A DNA stretch of 64,000 nt from Shewanella yunxiaonensis. GTDB taxonomy: Bacteria > Pseudomonadota > Gammaproteobacteria > Enterobacterales > Shewanellaceae. Both the position numbers and the translations under genes were made by a program. Numbering within the stretch: the first letter of the stretch is position 1; every line of letters begins with the position of its first letter. This document shows, piece by piece, positions 1-8,110 of this stretch. The notes below the pieces were generated by a model. The model saw only the letters and a list, made by a program, of their open reading frames with translations. It was not told the DNA's origin and made no database searches. The stretch spans positions 3,659,001-3,723,000 of the forward strand of contig NZ_CP073587.1 of the NCBI RefSeq assembly GCF_018223345.1. The letters run 5' to 3'.

Positions 1-273
1 CAGCATCATCATAGAGCACAATTTTTCACCAAGCTAGATGCAGCCATATGAATAAGCGCTGTCATGCTTTTTATGCTGTAGCATCAGTTAGTCAATTTCA
101 CCGTTCATCGGTTAAAACCGCTAAGCAGTTCTTGATGCCTACCCACACTTAGTATTATCTATATGATTTTAATCGTAAATAATTCTGGCACAACATCTGC
201 TATGTCTGAACCGAGAATTTCATCGCGGGGTAACGTCTATGGTTATTCCGCCCGATAACAAGGACTGACTGAT

Positions 274-1035
274 ATGTTTATCCGCTCAACACTGCTGGCA
301 ATAGCCTGCATGCTGCCACTTACCGGCTGCGTGTTTTATGTTAATGGCGCACCAAGTGAACCGTTGAATTTCGGTCACCGGACGTTGCAACTCAACGCTA
401 CCGATATTCAGCAGTTAAAAGCCGATACGGGTGCCGGGGATCTGGTGATTGTCGGTGTTGCCGGACAACAACAGATTACCGTGGATGCCGATGTTTATGA
501 GTATCCAGATAACCCCGCCAAACTGACACTCGAACAGCATGGCACGCAAGCCGTGTTAGTCGCCAAGTTCGATAGTCACTTCAGCATCAATCGTAACTCG
601 CCCCATATTAACTTGCGGGTTACCGTCCCGGCCGCTATCGCGCTTGATATCACCGATGGTTCCGGACAATTGGAGATCCGCGATATGACCGCCGATGTAA
701 CAGTCGTTGATGGTTCCGGCGATCTCACCATTCGCGGCGGCCATAACCTCGATATCGAGGACGGCTCAGGCAGTGTGTTGCTGGCAAACATCAGCGGTAA
801 AATTCGCCTGGATGATGGTTCTGGTGACATCAACATCCGTAATGTCGCTGGCGATATTCGGATTGATGATGGCTCTGGTGGTATGACCGTTAAAAATGTC
901 CAAGGCACTGTCACCATTGATGATGGTTCCGGCGACATTGATGTGCGCCACACTCTGGGGCTGAATATCGAGAGCGCGGGCTCTGGCGATGTGCACTTTG
1001 ACGATATTAATGGGCCAGTAAAACTGAACAAGTAA
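274..1035 (+). CDS. DUF4097-like beta-repeat lipoprotein
   Basis: Predicted outer-surface or periplasmic lipoprotein of 253 aa. The N-terminus has a short hydrophobic signal ending in a lipobox (LPLTGC, Cys about residue 19). From about residue 130 the chain is a run of short repeats, each carrying DGSG followed by a beta strand (six DGSG copies plus one AGSG, roughly every 17-22 residues), as expected for a right-handed beta-helix of the DUF4097 putative-adhesin type. The start is preceded by an AAGGA ribosome site. Function is not known; binding or scaffolding is only an inference. It stands alone on the plus strand, convergent with the next gene. Confidence 0.8.
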   Translation: MFIRSTLLAIACMLPLTGCVFYVNGAPSEPLNFGHRTLQLNATDIQQLKADTGAGDLVIVGVAGQQQITVDADVYEYPDNPAKLTLEQHGTQAVLVAKFDSHFSINRNSPHINLRVTVPAAIALDITDGSGQLEIRDMTADVTVVDGSGDLTIRGGHNLDIEDGSGSVLLANISGKIRLDDGSGDINIRNVAGDIRIDDGSGGMTVKNVQGTVTIDDGSGDIDVRHTLGLNIESAGSGDVHFDDINGPVKLNK

Positions 1036-1088
1036 CAGAGCAGATGTAAAAAGCCGGGCATTTGTCCAGCTTATTTACGAGAACAACT

Positions 1089-1355
1089 TCAGCGTAACTG
1101 ACTGTCTTTGGAACCCCGACGATTATACCCCGCAAAGGCCTGACGTTGTTTGTCTTGCGCTGCCTGACAATTCACGCACAAGCGCACACCCGGAATCGCC
1201 ACACGTCGCGCCTCTGGGATCGTGTCGCCGCACTCTTCGCATTCAGTCAGACTTTCGCCCTTGGGAAGCTCACCGCGCACCCGGGCGAGCGCATCTTCAA
1301 CAGTGCTGTCGATCTGTTGTTGCTCAGCCCCATCTTGTGCCCAACCTGATGCCAC
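1089..1355 (-). CDS. ybiI: DksA/TraR-type zinc-finger protein (YbiI-like)
   Basis: Small 88-residue protein with the DksA/TraR C4 zinc finger: CEECGDTIPEARR then CVNCQ. It begins MASGWAQDGAEQQQ and ends GYNRRGSKDSQLR, which matches the E. coli YbiI pattern from end to end. I start it at a GTG (position 1355) because a strong GGAGG lies just upstream and the family begins MASGW; the frame stays open further upstream but there overlaps the flavin reductase gene. DksA-like proteins bind RNA polymerase; YbiI's own role is unclear. The flavin reductase gene lies 16 bases upstream on the same strand, so the two may be co-transcribed. Confidence 0.85.
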   Translation of the reverse strand: MASGWAQDGAEQQQIDSTVEDALARVRGELPKGESLTECEECGDTIPEARRVAIPGVRLCVNCQAAQDKQRQAFAGYNRRGSKDSQLR

Positions 1356-1371
1356 AATGACCTCCGCTTTT

Positions 1372-2001
1372 CTACTCAGTAACTGACGGCCGCGCCATCT
1401 CAAATTCGGTCGCGGCACTAATACCAAAATAGCTCGCCGGACCACCCGCACGCAAGATCGGCTCAGCCGCAATGGTTTGATAAATGCCATCTTTGATAAA
1501 ACGCTTATCAATATGTACGCCCACGACTTCGCCCAGCACTAGCCAATTGTCCATCGGCTGTTTCGCCGCCGTTTGCAGCCGGATCAATTGTGTCAGCCTA
1601 CATTCAAACGATGCCGGACTTGCCGCCACCCGCGGCACCTTCACCAACTGCGACGGCGCCTTTACCAAGCCCGCTAATTGAAACTCATCCACCTCGCTAG
1701 CAACGCCAGCACAACTGATATTCATCTGCGCCGCCAACGGCTTAGTGGCGAGATTCCAGCAAAACTCACCGGTTTGCTCAATATTGGCCACACTGTCTTT
1801 CCAACCCGAACTACAAAAGCCAATAATCGGTGGCACATCCGCAAACATATTGAAAAAACTATAAGGCGCGAGGTTCGCCACACCATCAGGATTACAGCTA
1901 GAGATCCAGCCAATCGGCCGCGGCGCAACAATCGATTTCAGCGGATTATACGCCAAGCCATGATCTTGCTTGGGCTGATAAAAATGAAACTGACTCGACA
2001 T
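1372..2001 (-). CDS. flavin reductase family protein (FMN-binding split barrel)
   Basis: 209 aa, full-length for the flavin reductase-like/DIM6-NTAB family. Early residues YNPLKSIVAPRPIGWISS and the following NLAPYSFFNMF are the usual FMN-binding split-barrel signature. Likely a cytoplasmic FMN-binding oxidoreductase or flavin reductase partner; the substrate cannot be told from sequence. ATG start has a TTAGGAG ribosome site. It reads toward the YbiI-like gene 16 bases downstream. Upstream of it base composition drops sharply into the AT-rich island. Confidence 0.8.
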   Translation of the reverse strand: MSSQFHFYQPKQDHGLAYNPLKSIVAPRPIGWISSCNPDGVANLAPYSFFNMFADVPPIIGFCSSGWKDSVANIEQTGEFCWNLATKPLAAQMNISCAGVASEVDEFQLAGLVKAPSQLVKVPRVAASPASFECRLTQLIRLQTAAKQPMDNWLVLGEVVGVHIDKRFIKDGIYQTIAAEPILRAGGPASYFGISAATEFEMARPSVTE

Positions 2002-2463
2002 GCAGATCTCCTAACTTCCAAGGGTTTTTAGTAAGTTGCCATCAAGTGACTTAACTGGAGATGAGGTATCTATCTCAATATGGGTGTACAGATTCGGATT
2101 CAAGGAGTAACAGCTTATTCAGTACAACTCCAATAGAACACATGCGTTAGGCCTTATCACTCAATTGAATACTCATGTCGTACCACAATCTGTGACAAGA
2201 GCAGATAAACTATTACATGAATCAAACATGATGATACCGGATATACTATATGTAGTGTCATATCTAACTATGCAACACCATATAATCTAACAATAACTAT
2301 ATATTGTTGTTTTTAAAAAGGTTATTTTCAGTACGACTTGAATCGCAATATGAAAGTAATATCTTCACTATCTATTTTATTTAGGTTAGATTTATATTGA
2401 TTCAGTACAAGGAAACTGTACAATTCGCGGCCAGTAAATGCGCATGTTCAAATGGGAGTCGAT
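2002..2463. other. AT-rich intergenic stretch, left flank of the deaminase island
   Basis: About 460 bases without a convincing long gene. It is clearly richer in A+T than the flanking core genes. It contains three near-identical direct repeats TTCAGTACRA (2118-2127, 2327-2336, 2401-2410); the last is part of a small inverted repeat GTACA-N7-TGTAC. A 29-codon frame at 2063 was judged too weak to call. Promoters for the small gene at 2464 and for the deaminase should lie here. Confidence 0.5.
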
Positions 2464-2622
2464 ATGTTAACTCTAGTTAAGCAAGATAACGAAAATTCAA
2501 ATGTAGATAAACGCTCGTCTAAAGCCGAGAGTTCTAATATCATTTGTTTATCTTCAAAGACTAGAACTAATGAAAAATCCCAAAAAAATGTGTTAGAAGC
2601 AGCAAAAAAATTACGTTGGTGA
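2464..2622 (+). CDS. 52-residue small ORF upstream of the deaminase (candidate AvcI-locus)
   Basis: Small frame of 52 codons beginning MLTLVKQDNENSNVDKRSS and ending EAAKKLRW. An ideal GGGAG ribosome site lies five bases before the ATG, which argues that it can be translated. It is polar, lysine-rich and has no membrane segment or recognised domain. It lies 64 bases before the deaminase gene on the same strand. In described AvcID anti-phage systems the inhibitor AvcI is a small RNA made just upstream of avcD, so this stretch may act as RNA, peptide or both. No function is proven; the AT-rich composition matches the deaminase, not the core genome. Confidence 0.45.
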   Translation: MLTLVKQDNENSNVDKRSSKAESSNIICLSSKTRTNEKSQKNVLEAAKKLRW

Positions 2623-2686
2623 TTTATTAATCCATTTTTTACTTATACTCTGTATTTCAATGCTCAAGGAATAGAGAGAGTAAAGA

Positions 2687-4204
2687 ATGTCAACAACCAA
2701 CACAGTTACAAATTTAGTTCCCTCAATTACTCCACAGAATACAACAAGACACATTCAGAATCGAAGATCTCAAGAACTTGTAATAGGTTTATGTGGGGCA
2801 ATAGGCTCTGGTGTCAAAGCTCTAAATGAAACTTTAACTAGCGTTTTGCAATCTTCTGGCTATTTGGTTCATCACATAAGAGTGAGTAAACTAATTAGTG
2901 ATATTGTTGGTGGAAACCTCGCAGATTTAAAAAGATATGATCGTTACAATAAGTTACAAGACGCAGGTGACACGTTAAGAAAGCAATATTCAAATACTTT
3001 TCTTGCTGAAGTTGCAATAAATCAAATAACTGTATTTAGAGATAAGCATTTTGGTTCTCAAGAGGAAAATGGAGAGATCGTTAAAACAGATAAAAAAGTA
3101 GCCTATATAATAGACCAATTAAAACACCCTCAAGAGATTGGATTATTAAAAACAGTTTATTCAAACAACTTTTATCAGATCGGACTTATTAGAACCGAGA
3201 AAGAGCGAAAGCTTAATTTAAGTGATGAACAAATTGATGCGGCGCAAATAGATGAACTAATCAGAAGAGATCGAAAAGATGATAACCCACATGGGCAACA
3301 AGTGGAAAAATCTCTTTATAGTGCAGACTATTTTATTCGAAATATTTCAAATCAAAGCAAACTCATGGAAACATCTGTAAAAAGATTTGTTAACTTAATT
3401 CATGGACAGGTTGGGAATACACCAACATATGATGAAATAGGTCTATTTACTGCATATTCATCAGCTTTAAAATCAGCCTGTCTATCTAGGCAAGTAGGTG
3501 CTGCAATTATGGATGATTCAGGAGAAGTACTGTCTACAGGTTGCAATGATGTTCCTAAATTTAAAGGAGGTCTATATGATGCTAACTCAGAAACAGACTT
3601 CAGATGCATTTACCAAAAAAGGTGCTCTAATGATAAGCATAAAGATATTCTTCAGTCAGAAATTGAAAAAGTATTACTAGAAAATAAAATTCCGACTCAG
3701 ACAGCAAAAGATTTGGCATCTAAAATAATGCTAGACACAAAAGCTAAATCTATCATTGAATATTCTAGAGCTATACATGCAGAAATGGATGCAATTACGA
3801 CTTTAGCAAGGTCACCATCTACATCCACTACCAATACTACATTATATTGTACAACTTATCCTTGTCATAATTGTGCAAGACACATTGTTGCATCTGGAAT
3901 AAAAAGAGTTGTATATATTGAACCTTATGAAAAAAGTTTAGCTATTCAACTTCATAGTGATGCGATCACTGATAGCAAAGAACCAAACAAGGTTTCATTC
4001 GAACCTTTTGAAGGAGTATCCCCTAATAGATATCAATCATTTTTCAAGTTTAATAACAAAAGAAAGGACGAGTCAGGAAGAGCTATAGAGTTCAACATTA
4101 TCGAAAGTCATCATGTAGATCCACAATATCTAGATAGTTATCATGATTATGAATATCGAATTGCTGAAATAGTTAATAAAAAACTAAATCCTCAACAAGA
4201 ATAA
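2687..4204 (+). CDS. avcD: AvcD-type anti-phage dCTP/cytidine deaminase
   Basis: 505-residue two-domain protein. The N-terminal half is a P-loop kinase-like domain (GLCGAIGSGVKAL, residues 34-46; the usual GK[ST] lysine is displaced). The C-terminal half is a zinc cytidine/deoxycytidylate deaminase: H364-A-E366 and P-C393-HN-C396 supply the zinc ligands and catalytic glutamate. This architecture and length match AvcD / bacterial anti-phage dCTP deaminases, which deplete deoxycytidine nucleotides on phage infection. Low GC and isolation between core genes point to horizontal transfer. An RNA inhibitor is expected upstream. An alternative reading is a plain dCMP deaminase, but the N-terminal domain and length argue against it. 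Confidence 0.85.
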   Translation: MSTTNTVTNLVPSITPQNTTRHIQNRRSQELVIGLCGAIGSGVKALNETLTSVLQSSGYLVHHIRVSKLISDIVGGNLADLKRYDRYNKLQDAGDTLRKQYSNTFLAEVAINQITVFRDKHFGSQEENGEIVKTDKKVAYIIDQLKHPQEIGLLKTVYSNNFYQIGLIRTEKERKLNLSDEQIDAAQIDELIRRDRKDDNPHGQQVEKSLYSADYFIRNISNQSKLMETSVKRFVNLIHGQVGNTPTYDEIGLFTAYSSALKSACLSRQVGAAIMDDSGEVLSTGCNDVPKFKGGLYDANSETDFRCIYQKRCSNDKHKDILQSEIEKVLLENKIPTQTAKDLASKIMLDTKAKSIIEYSRAIHAEMDAITTLARSPSTSTTNTTLYCTTYPCHNCARHIVASGIKRVVYIEPYEKSLAIQLHSDAITDSKEPNKVSFEPFEGVSPNRYQSFFKFNNKRKDESGRAIEFNIIESHHVDPQYLDSYHDYEYRIAEIVNKKLNPQQE

Positions 4205-4318
4205 CGTACCAATACACTCCTGAATAAATGATTAAATTTCATATTGGTCAGTTTAATATTCAAGCGACACCGATTCCCCTTCGACGCTGCGTAGGTGCGT
4301 TGGGCAGGCATTGAGCAA

Positions 4319-4740
4319 TTGACGCATGGATGCGTCAAAGCCGCGCCGAGGAATGGATTCCGAGTTGGCGGCAATTTGCGAAAATGACAAACCAGAAGCG
4401 CCGAAGCGTTTAGCGACGTGGGGCGTCGTCGGGGTTCCAAGGGGCGAGGGACGAGCATCGCCCCTTGGCTCTGGTGTGGAGCGAGTAGCTCCACGACTTT
4501 CGCAAACGCAGTTTGCAATCACGCAGTGATAAATCACAATCGTAGTGTGAGCACGAAAGCTCACGACGTTGCCAAGCGCAGCTTGGTATGGCGCAGCCAT
4601 ACATCTTTTGCAAACGAAGTTTGCAAGGCGCCAACCTCAGCGCTAGCAACCGCAGGTTGCCATCTCGCAGCGATACCGAACTAACCAAGCGGCGGCTTGG
4701 TATAGCTGCCCACAATTGCAGATTGCCCAATACAATCTGC
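4319..4740 (+). repeat. array of short hairpins, many with GNA triloops
   Basis: At least a dozen short inverted repeats lie end to end. Perfect ones with a three-base loop closed by C-G are at 4502-4516 (GCAAAC/GTTTGC, loop GCA), 4518-4530 (loop GCA), 4572-4586 (CCAAGC/GCTTGG, loop GCA), 4587-4601 (TATGGC/GCCATA, loop GCA), 4610-4624 (loop GAA) and 4646-4660 (GCAACC/GGTTGC, loop GCA). Degenerate copies are at 4537-4549, 4662-4674 and 4713-4725. Longer stems flank them: 4319-4338 (8 bp), 4437-4468 (11 bp), 4476-4494 (7 bp), 4547-4564, 4685-4700 and 4718-4740. Stem sequences differ but the CGNAG tip is kept. Not a CRISPR and not a family I recognise. Confidence 0.75.
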
Positions 4741-4747
4741 AACCCAC

Positions 4748-4778
4748 AAAAAAGGGAGCAAAGCAACGCTTTACTCCC
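4748..4778 (-). terminator. rho-independent terminator of the HemN-like gene
   Basis: Inverted repeat GGGAG-C-AAAGC / GCTTT-A-CTCCC at 4754-4778 followed, on the minus strand, by six T (4753-4748). It lies 47 bases past the stop codon of the HemN-like gene. Confidence 0.75.
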
Positions 4779-4824
4779 TCCTTCCGGCTTACGCCCCCAA
4801 CGCCAGACGGCGTCTTAAAAATCG

Positions 4825-6162
4825 TTACATATCACAAGGTTTCAGTGGCTTACGCAGCTGTGCCCGTACGTTATCCATGCCGGAGTAGAATTCTTTCATC
4901 ATCAACAGCCCCATCATCTTGCCGTTGTCGGTGACGATCAGCTCTTCTGGATTTTCGGGATCATTCTTCAACGCCCCAATCAATTTCATTGAGGTCATCT
5001 CTTTCAGCAGCGCGGTATCCAGGTTAACGCCAAAGGTGTCACGGAAGTATTTACGCGACAGACGGCCAGAAAACATCCCCAACAGGAAGCGATACTGCAT
5101 CACATCTTTTTGGCTGTAATTCTTTTGCTGCTCAACCCCCATTTTGCCGTTCTTGATCCGTTCTTCATAATTACGCAGCGAGAAGGTATTCACGTACAGG
5201 GTGTCATTGAGGAAACTGAAGGAACCGGAACCCACGCCAAGATATTCATCGTAATCAATCACATATTCATCAAAGCCTTCATTGTTGGCTTTACCGAAGG
5301 CCCAGGCTGAGAGCTGATTATATTGACCGACCAGGGTATTGAGGATCATCCGGTACTGGTTCGCCATGTCGGCATGCGGAGCAGCCAGCGTGGCTTTTAC
5401 ACTCTTGCGCGTCTGGTGAGTGACCATCAGCGGATAAGTGGTGATCTGCCGAGGGTCAAGACGGGACGCCATATCCAGATCATGCTGGATCACTTCATCA
5501 GTCTGCCCGCGGAAGCCAAAGATCAGGTCAACGTTGATGATCGGGAACAGCTCTTTGGCGGCCATGATCTTATCGAAAGTTTCCTGACCAGAACCGAATT
5601 TTTCCAGACGTTCGGTCATCCGCAGAATATCGTCATTAAAGCTCTGTACGCCAATGGACATACGGTCCACCAGCCCTTTCAACTGTTTGAAACCAGGGCT
5701 ATCCAGATGTTGTGGATCGGATTCGCAGGAAACTTCCTTAATGGACGGGAACAGCGTCTTGGCGTGCTCAATGGTACGCGCCAGTTCATCTTCCAGCACT
5801 GTGGTGGTACCGCCACCGATATACATGGACTCAAAGTCATAACCCAAGGCTTTGACCATTTCCATCTCTTTACGCAACGCCACAAAATAGCGACGGGCTT
5901 TGTCTTCCTTAAACAGGAAACGGTGGAAAGTGCAGTATGAGCACAGGGTATGACAGAACGGCACATGGGCGTACAGCATGTACTTTTTGCCCTCTACCGG
6001 CGCCGGCATGATATCGGCGGAGATAGTATCCAGTCTCAGATTCTTATCAACGTAGTAGTGCATCACCCCTTCCATCGCCCGCAGCATCCAGTTAGGTACT
6101 GTGATATTGGATTGGTAGCTTGATACCAGTTGTTGATCGAGAGTTTGGATAACAGATGACAT
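4825..6162 (-). CDS. HemN/HemW-like radical SAM protein (coproporphyrinogen III oxidase family)
   Basis: 445 aa radical SAM enzyme. The cluster motif CHTLCSYC (CxxxCxxC, about residue 70) follows YMLYAHVPFC, typical of the HemN/HemW branch; YIGGGTTT, the glycine-rich SAM-binding motif, follows. The HemN C-terminal domain is present. Family members include oxygen-independent coproporphyrinogen III oxidase and heme-handling relatives (HemW, HutW/ChuW); which activity applies cannot be settled here. I start at 6162 (MSSVIQT) because CAGGAAC lies at the right distance; the open frame extends 13 codons further without a good ribosome site. Single-gene unit with its own terminator. Confidence 0.8.
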   Translation of the reverse strand: MSSVIQTLDQQLVSSYQSNITVPNWMLRAMEGVMHYYVDKNLRLDTISADIMPAPVEGKKYMLYAHVPFCHTLCSYCTFHRFLFKEDKARRYFVALRKEMEMVKALGYDFESMYIGGGTTTVLEDELARTIEHAKTLFPSIKEVSCESDPQHLDSPGFKQLKGLVDRMSIGVQSFNDDILRMTERLEKFGSGQETFDKIMAAKELFPIINVDLIFGFRGQTDEVIQHDLDMASRLDPRQITTYPLMVTHQTRKSVKATLAAPHADMANQYRMILNTLVGQYNQLSAWAFGKANNEGFDEYVIDYDEYLGVGSGSFSFLNDTLYVNTFSLRNYEERIKNGKMGVEQQKNYSQKDVMQYRFLLGMFSGRLSRKYFRDTFGVNLDTALLKEMTSMKLIGALKNDPENPEELIVTDNGKMMGLLMMKEFYSGMDNVRAQLRKPLKPCDM

Positions 6163-6393
6163 AACGGTTCCTGTCTGGGTTACATAATCCTTAAATACCA
6201 CAACTAGTTAGTGAATATCCAAGGCAGCGTTTCGAGTTTGCAGGGTACATCCTAAGTCTTTTGCAAAACGTGAACTGGCTAGAAGTTAGCATCACCTATC
6301 AGCTATGGTCGCCCGGTTTTGTTAAGGTTGTCATGTTTTAGCTATTACGAATAAATGTCAACCATTAAGGTCAAATGTGCTAGGTATGTGGCA

Positions 6394-6422
6394 TAAAAAA
6401 AGCCGCGTGTGATACGCGGCTT
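6394..6422 (-). terminator. terminator of the first fdhXABC operon
   Basis: Stem AGCCGCGT / ACGCGGCT (6401-6408 with 6414-6421), loop GTGAT, followed on the minus strand by seven T (6401-6395). It begins 16 bases past the fdhC stop codon. Confidence 0.85.
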
Positions 6423-6437
6423 AATTCAGATTGAAAA

Positions 6438-7454
6438 TCAGGATTCGCGGTATTTCAATGAGCCGTTAGCCTTGATTTCATCGAACCACAGGTTGTGATG
6501 CTGGGTCGCCCAGTTCTCATCGCAGTAGCCGGAAATCATACATTCCATACCACCTTCTGACATCACAGTCGCCATGAAGATGTGCACGATAGAGAACGCG
6601 CAAATGATGATAGCGCTGATCGCGTGCAGGATCAGGGAGATCAGGCTCAGGGTGCGGCTGGGCTCGAACAGGTTCGGGAACAGCAGCAACATACCAGAAG
6701 CAGAGATCACCAGACCAAACAAGGCGAAGGTCCAGAACCACATCTTTTCACCGGCGTTAGCAAAGCCAGAATCCGGATGTTTACCTTTGAAAGGTCCGAA
6801 GTTGATGTAACCACCCACCACCAGGAACCATTTCAGGTCATACATCTTCGGCATCTGGTTTTTCGCCCACATCAGGGTCATCAGCAACCAGCCGAACATG
6901 AACGGGATTGCCATAACGTTGTGCACTTGCTTGGCAAAATACACCACGCCAGCCCAGAACCCTTCACTCACCACCGGCTGCAGGAAAAAACGACCTGCCA
7001 GCAGAGTTAAGCCTGTGAGGATCAAGGTCAGGCAAGGAATCGCCCCTAACCAGTGGATAGAGATATCCAGTTTTGACCAGCGATGGACCATCTTGCCGGA
7101 GAAACCATGGTGCAGTTTGGAAATACCGTTAACCATGATAAATAAGGCAAAAATGATGATCATGCCGAACAGTGCCAGCATCAGACCTGGAGCCAACCAG
7201 CCACTGCGCAATTCCAGTACCCGCAGATCATAGCTATTGATCGGCTGGTTATGAAACTGGCTCTGGGAGGTGGTATACCCGGTAGCGCCGTTTTTAAGTT
7301 CGGTCCACAGCTGTGAATACTCCGATTGCTGAGCCTGCACCGCAGCCACTACCGCTTCTGGTTGTGCTGCAGGGGCCGGGGTCTCAGCGGCAAAGCTCAC
7401 TGTGCTAAACAGCAGCGCAGCGGCTAAACCCAGTTGTTTGAACCATTTGTTCAT
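6438..7454 (-). CDS. fdhC: formate dehydrogenase cytochrome b subunit, copy 1
   Basis: 338 aa membrane subunit of a periplasm-facing formate dehydrogenase. A cleavable-looking signal (residues 1-22, ending SFA) is followed by a periplasmic stretch, then about four transmembrane helices in the b561/FdnI-type fold with histidines for heme b (SIHWLGAIPC, QVHNVMAIP, SIVHIFMA). It should take electrons from FdhB and pass them to quinone. It is the last gene of the fdhX-fdhA-fdhB-fdhC operon, 57 bases after fdhB, followed by a strong terminator. Copy 2 at 11552-12565 is closely similar, including the C-terminal HHNLWFDEIKANG-type motif. Confidence 0.9.
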   Translation of the reverse strand: MNKWFKQLGLAAALLFSTVSFAAETPAPAAQPEAVVAAVQAQQSEYSQLWTELKNGATGYTTSQSQFHNQPINSYDLRVLELRSGWLAPGLMLALFGMIIIFALFIMVNGISKLHHGFSGKMVHRWSKLDISIHWLGAIPCLTLILTGLTLLAGRFFLQPVVSEGFWAGVVYFAKQVHNVMAIPFMFGWLLMTLMWAKNQMPKMYDLKWFLVVGGYINFGPFKGKHPDSGFANAGEKMWFWTFALFGLVISASGMLLLFPNLFEPSRTLSLISLILHAISAIIICAFSIVHIFMATVMSEGGMECMISGYCDENWATQHHNLWFDEIKANGSLKYRES

Positions 7455-7511
7455 TAAAAACCTCTCTCACCGACCCACAAGGAGTAGGTCGGTTATCTCT
7501 GTACGGACGGC

Positions 7512-8081
7512 TTACTTCCAGGCTGAGTTGTCAGCGCCACGATAGGCCACACGCTCACGGTAGATACCGGAAACCACTTCGGCATCACCGGCGAGCAGCG
7601 CCTTGGTCGCGCATAATTCAGCACACATTGGCAGCTTGCCTTCTGCAATACGGTTAGAACCGTACTTCTGACGTTCAGCTTCAGAGAAGTTCTCTTCTGG
7701 GCCGCCAGAGCAGAAAGTACATTTATCCATTTTGCCACGAGCAGCAAATGCGCCTTTTTTCGGGAACTGTGGCGCACCGAACGGACAAGCGTACAGGCAA
7801 TAACCACAACCAATACACTTGTCTTTGTTATGCAGCACCACACCATTTTCGGTGCGATAGAAGCAATCTGCCGGGCACACAGCCATGCATGGCGCATCAG
7901 AGCAATGCATACAGGCAACAGAGATAGAAGCTTCGCCGGGTTGACCATCGTGCAGGGTCACTACACGGCGACGTTGAATACCCCACTCAAGCGCGGAGTC
8001 GTTTTCGTTTTTACAAGCGGTGACACAGCCGTTACATTCGATGCAGCGTTTGGTATCACACAAAAATTTCATGGTAGCCAT
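7512..8081 (-). CDS. fdhB: formate dehydrogenase iron-sulfur subunit, copy 1
   Basis: 189 aa ferredoxin-type electron-transfer subunit. Four cysteine groups are visible: CIECNGCVTAC, CMHCSDAPCMAVC, CIGCGYCLYACP and the later CTFC with CAELC, enough for four [4Fe-4S] clusters. It would carry electrons from FdhA to cytochrome b. I place the start at MATMKFLC (8081), where GAGGAGA precedes the ATG, and because copy 2 begins MAVMKFLC; six more upstream codons are open but unsupported. No C-terminal membrane anchor is seen, unlike E. coli FdnH. Confidence 0.9.
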   Translation of the reverse strand: MATMKFLCDTKRCIECNGCVTACKNENDSALEWGIQRRRVVTLHDGQPGEASISVACMHCSDAPCMAVCPADCFYRTENGVVLHNKDKCIGCGYCLYACPFGAPQFPKKGAFAARGKMDKCTFCSGGPEENFSEAERQKYGSNRIAEGKLPMCAELCATKALLAGDAEVVSGIYRERVAYRGADNSAWK

Positions 8082-8110
8082 AGTGGCAATTCTCCTCACT
8101 TACGCTGCAA

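Larger units (their letters stand above)
4205..4824. other. 620-base non-coding stretch between deaminase and HemN-like gene
   Basis: No credible gene: frames here are short, overlap on both strands and follow the palindromes. After about 100 AT-rich bases it changes to a hairpin-rich sequence (see the repeat at 4319-4740) and ends in the terminator of the HemN-like gene. The change in composition near 4260 marks the right edge of the deaminase island. Confidence 0.7.

Noticed and set aside
2063..2152. 29-codon frame left of the deaminase island
   Set aside because: Has a fair ribosome site but is too short, with no recognisable product or conserved neighbour.
4319..4740. CRISPR array
   Set aside because: The repeats have no common sequence and no regular spacers; only stem pairing and the tip are shared. 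No cas genes are near.
4253..4934. Several 65-118 codon frames over the hairpin array
   Set aside because: They exist on both strands because the palindromes lack stops; products are low-complexity and unlike any protein.
5323..5940. 205-codon open frame on the plus strand
   Set aside because: Antisense to the HemN-like gene, which has clear motifs; no independent support.
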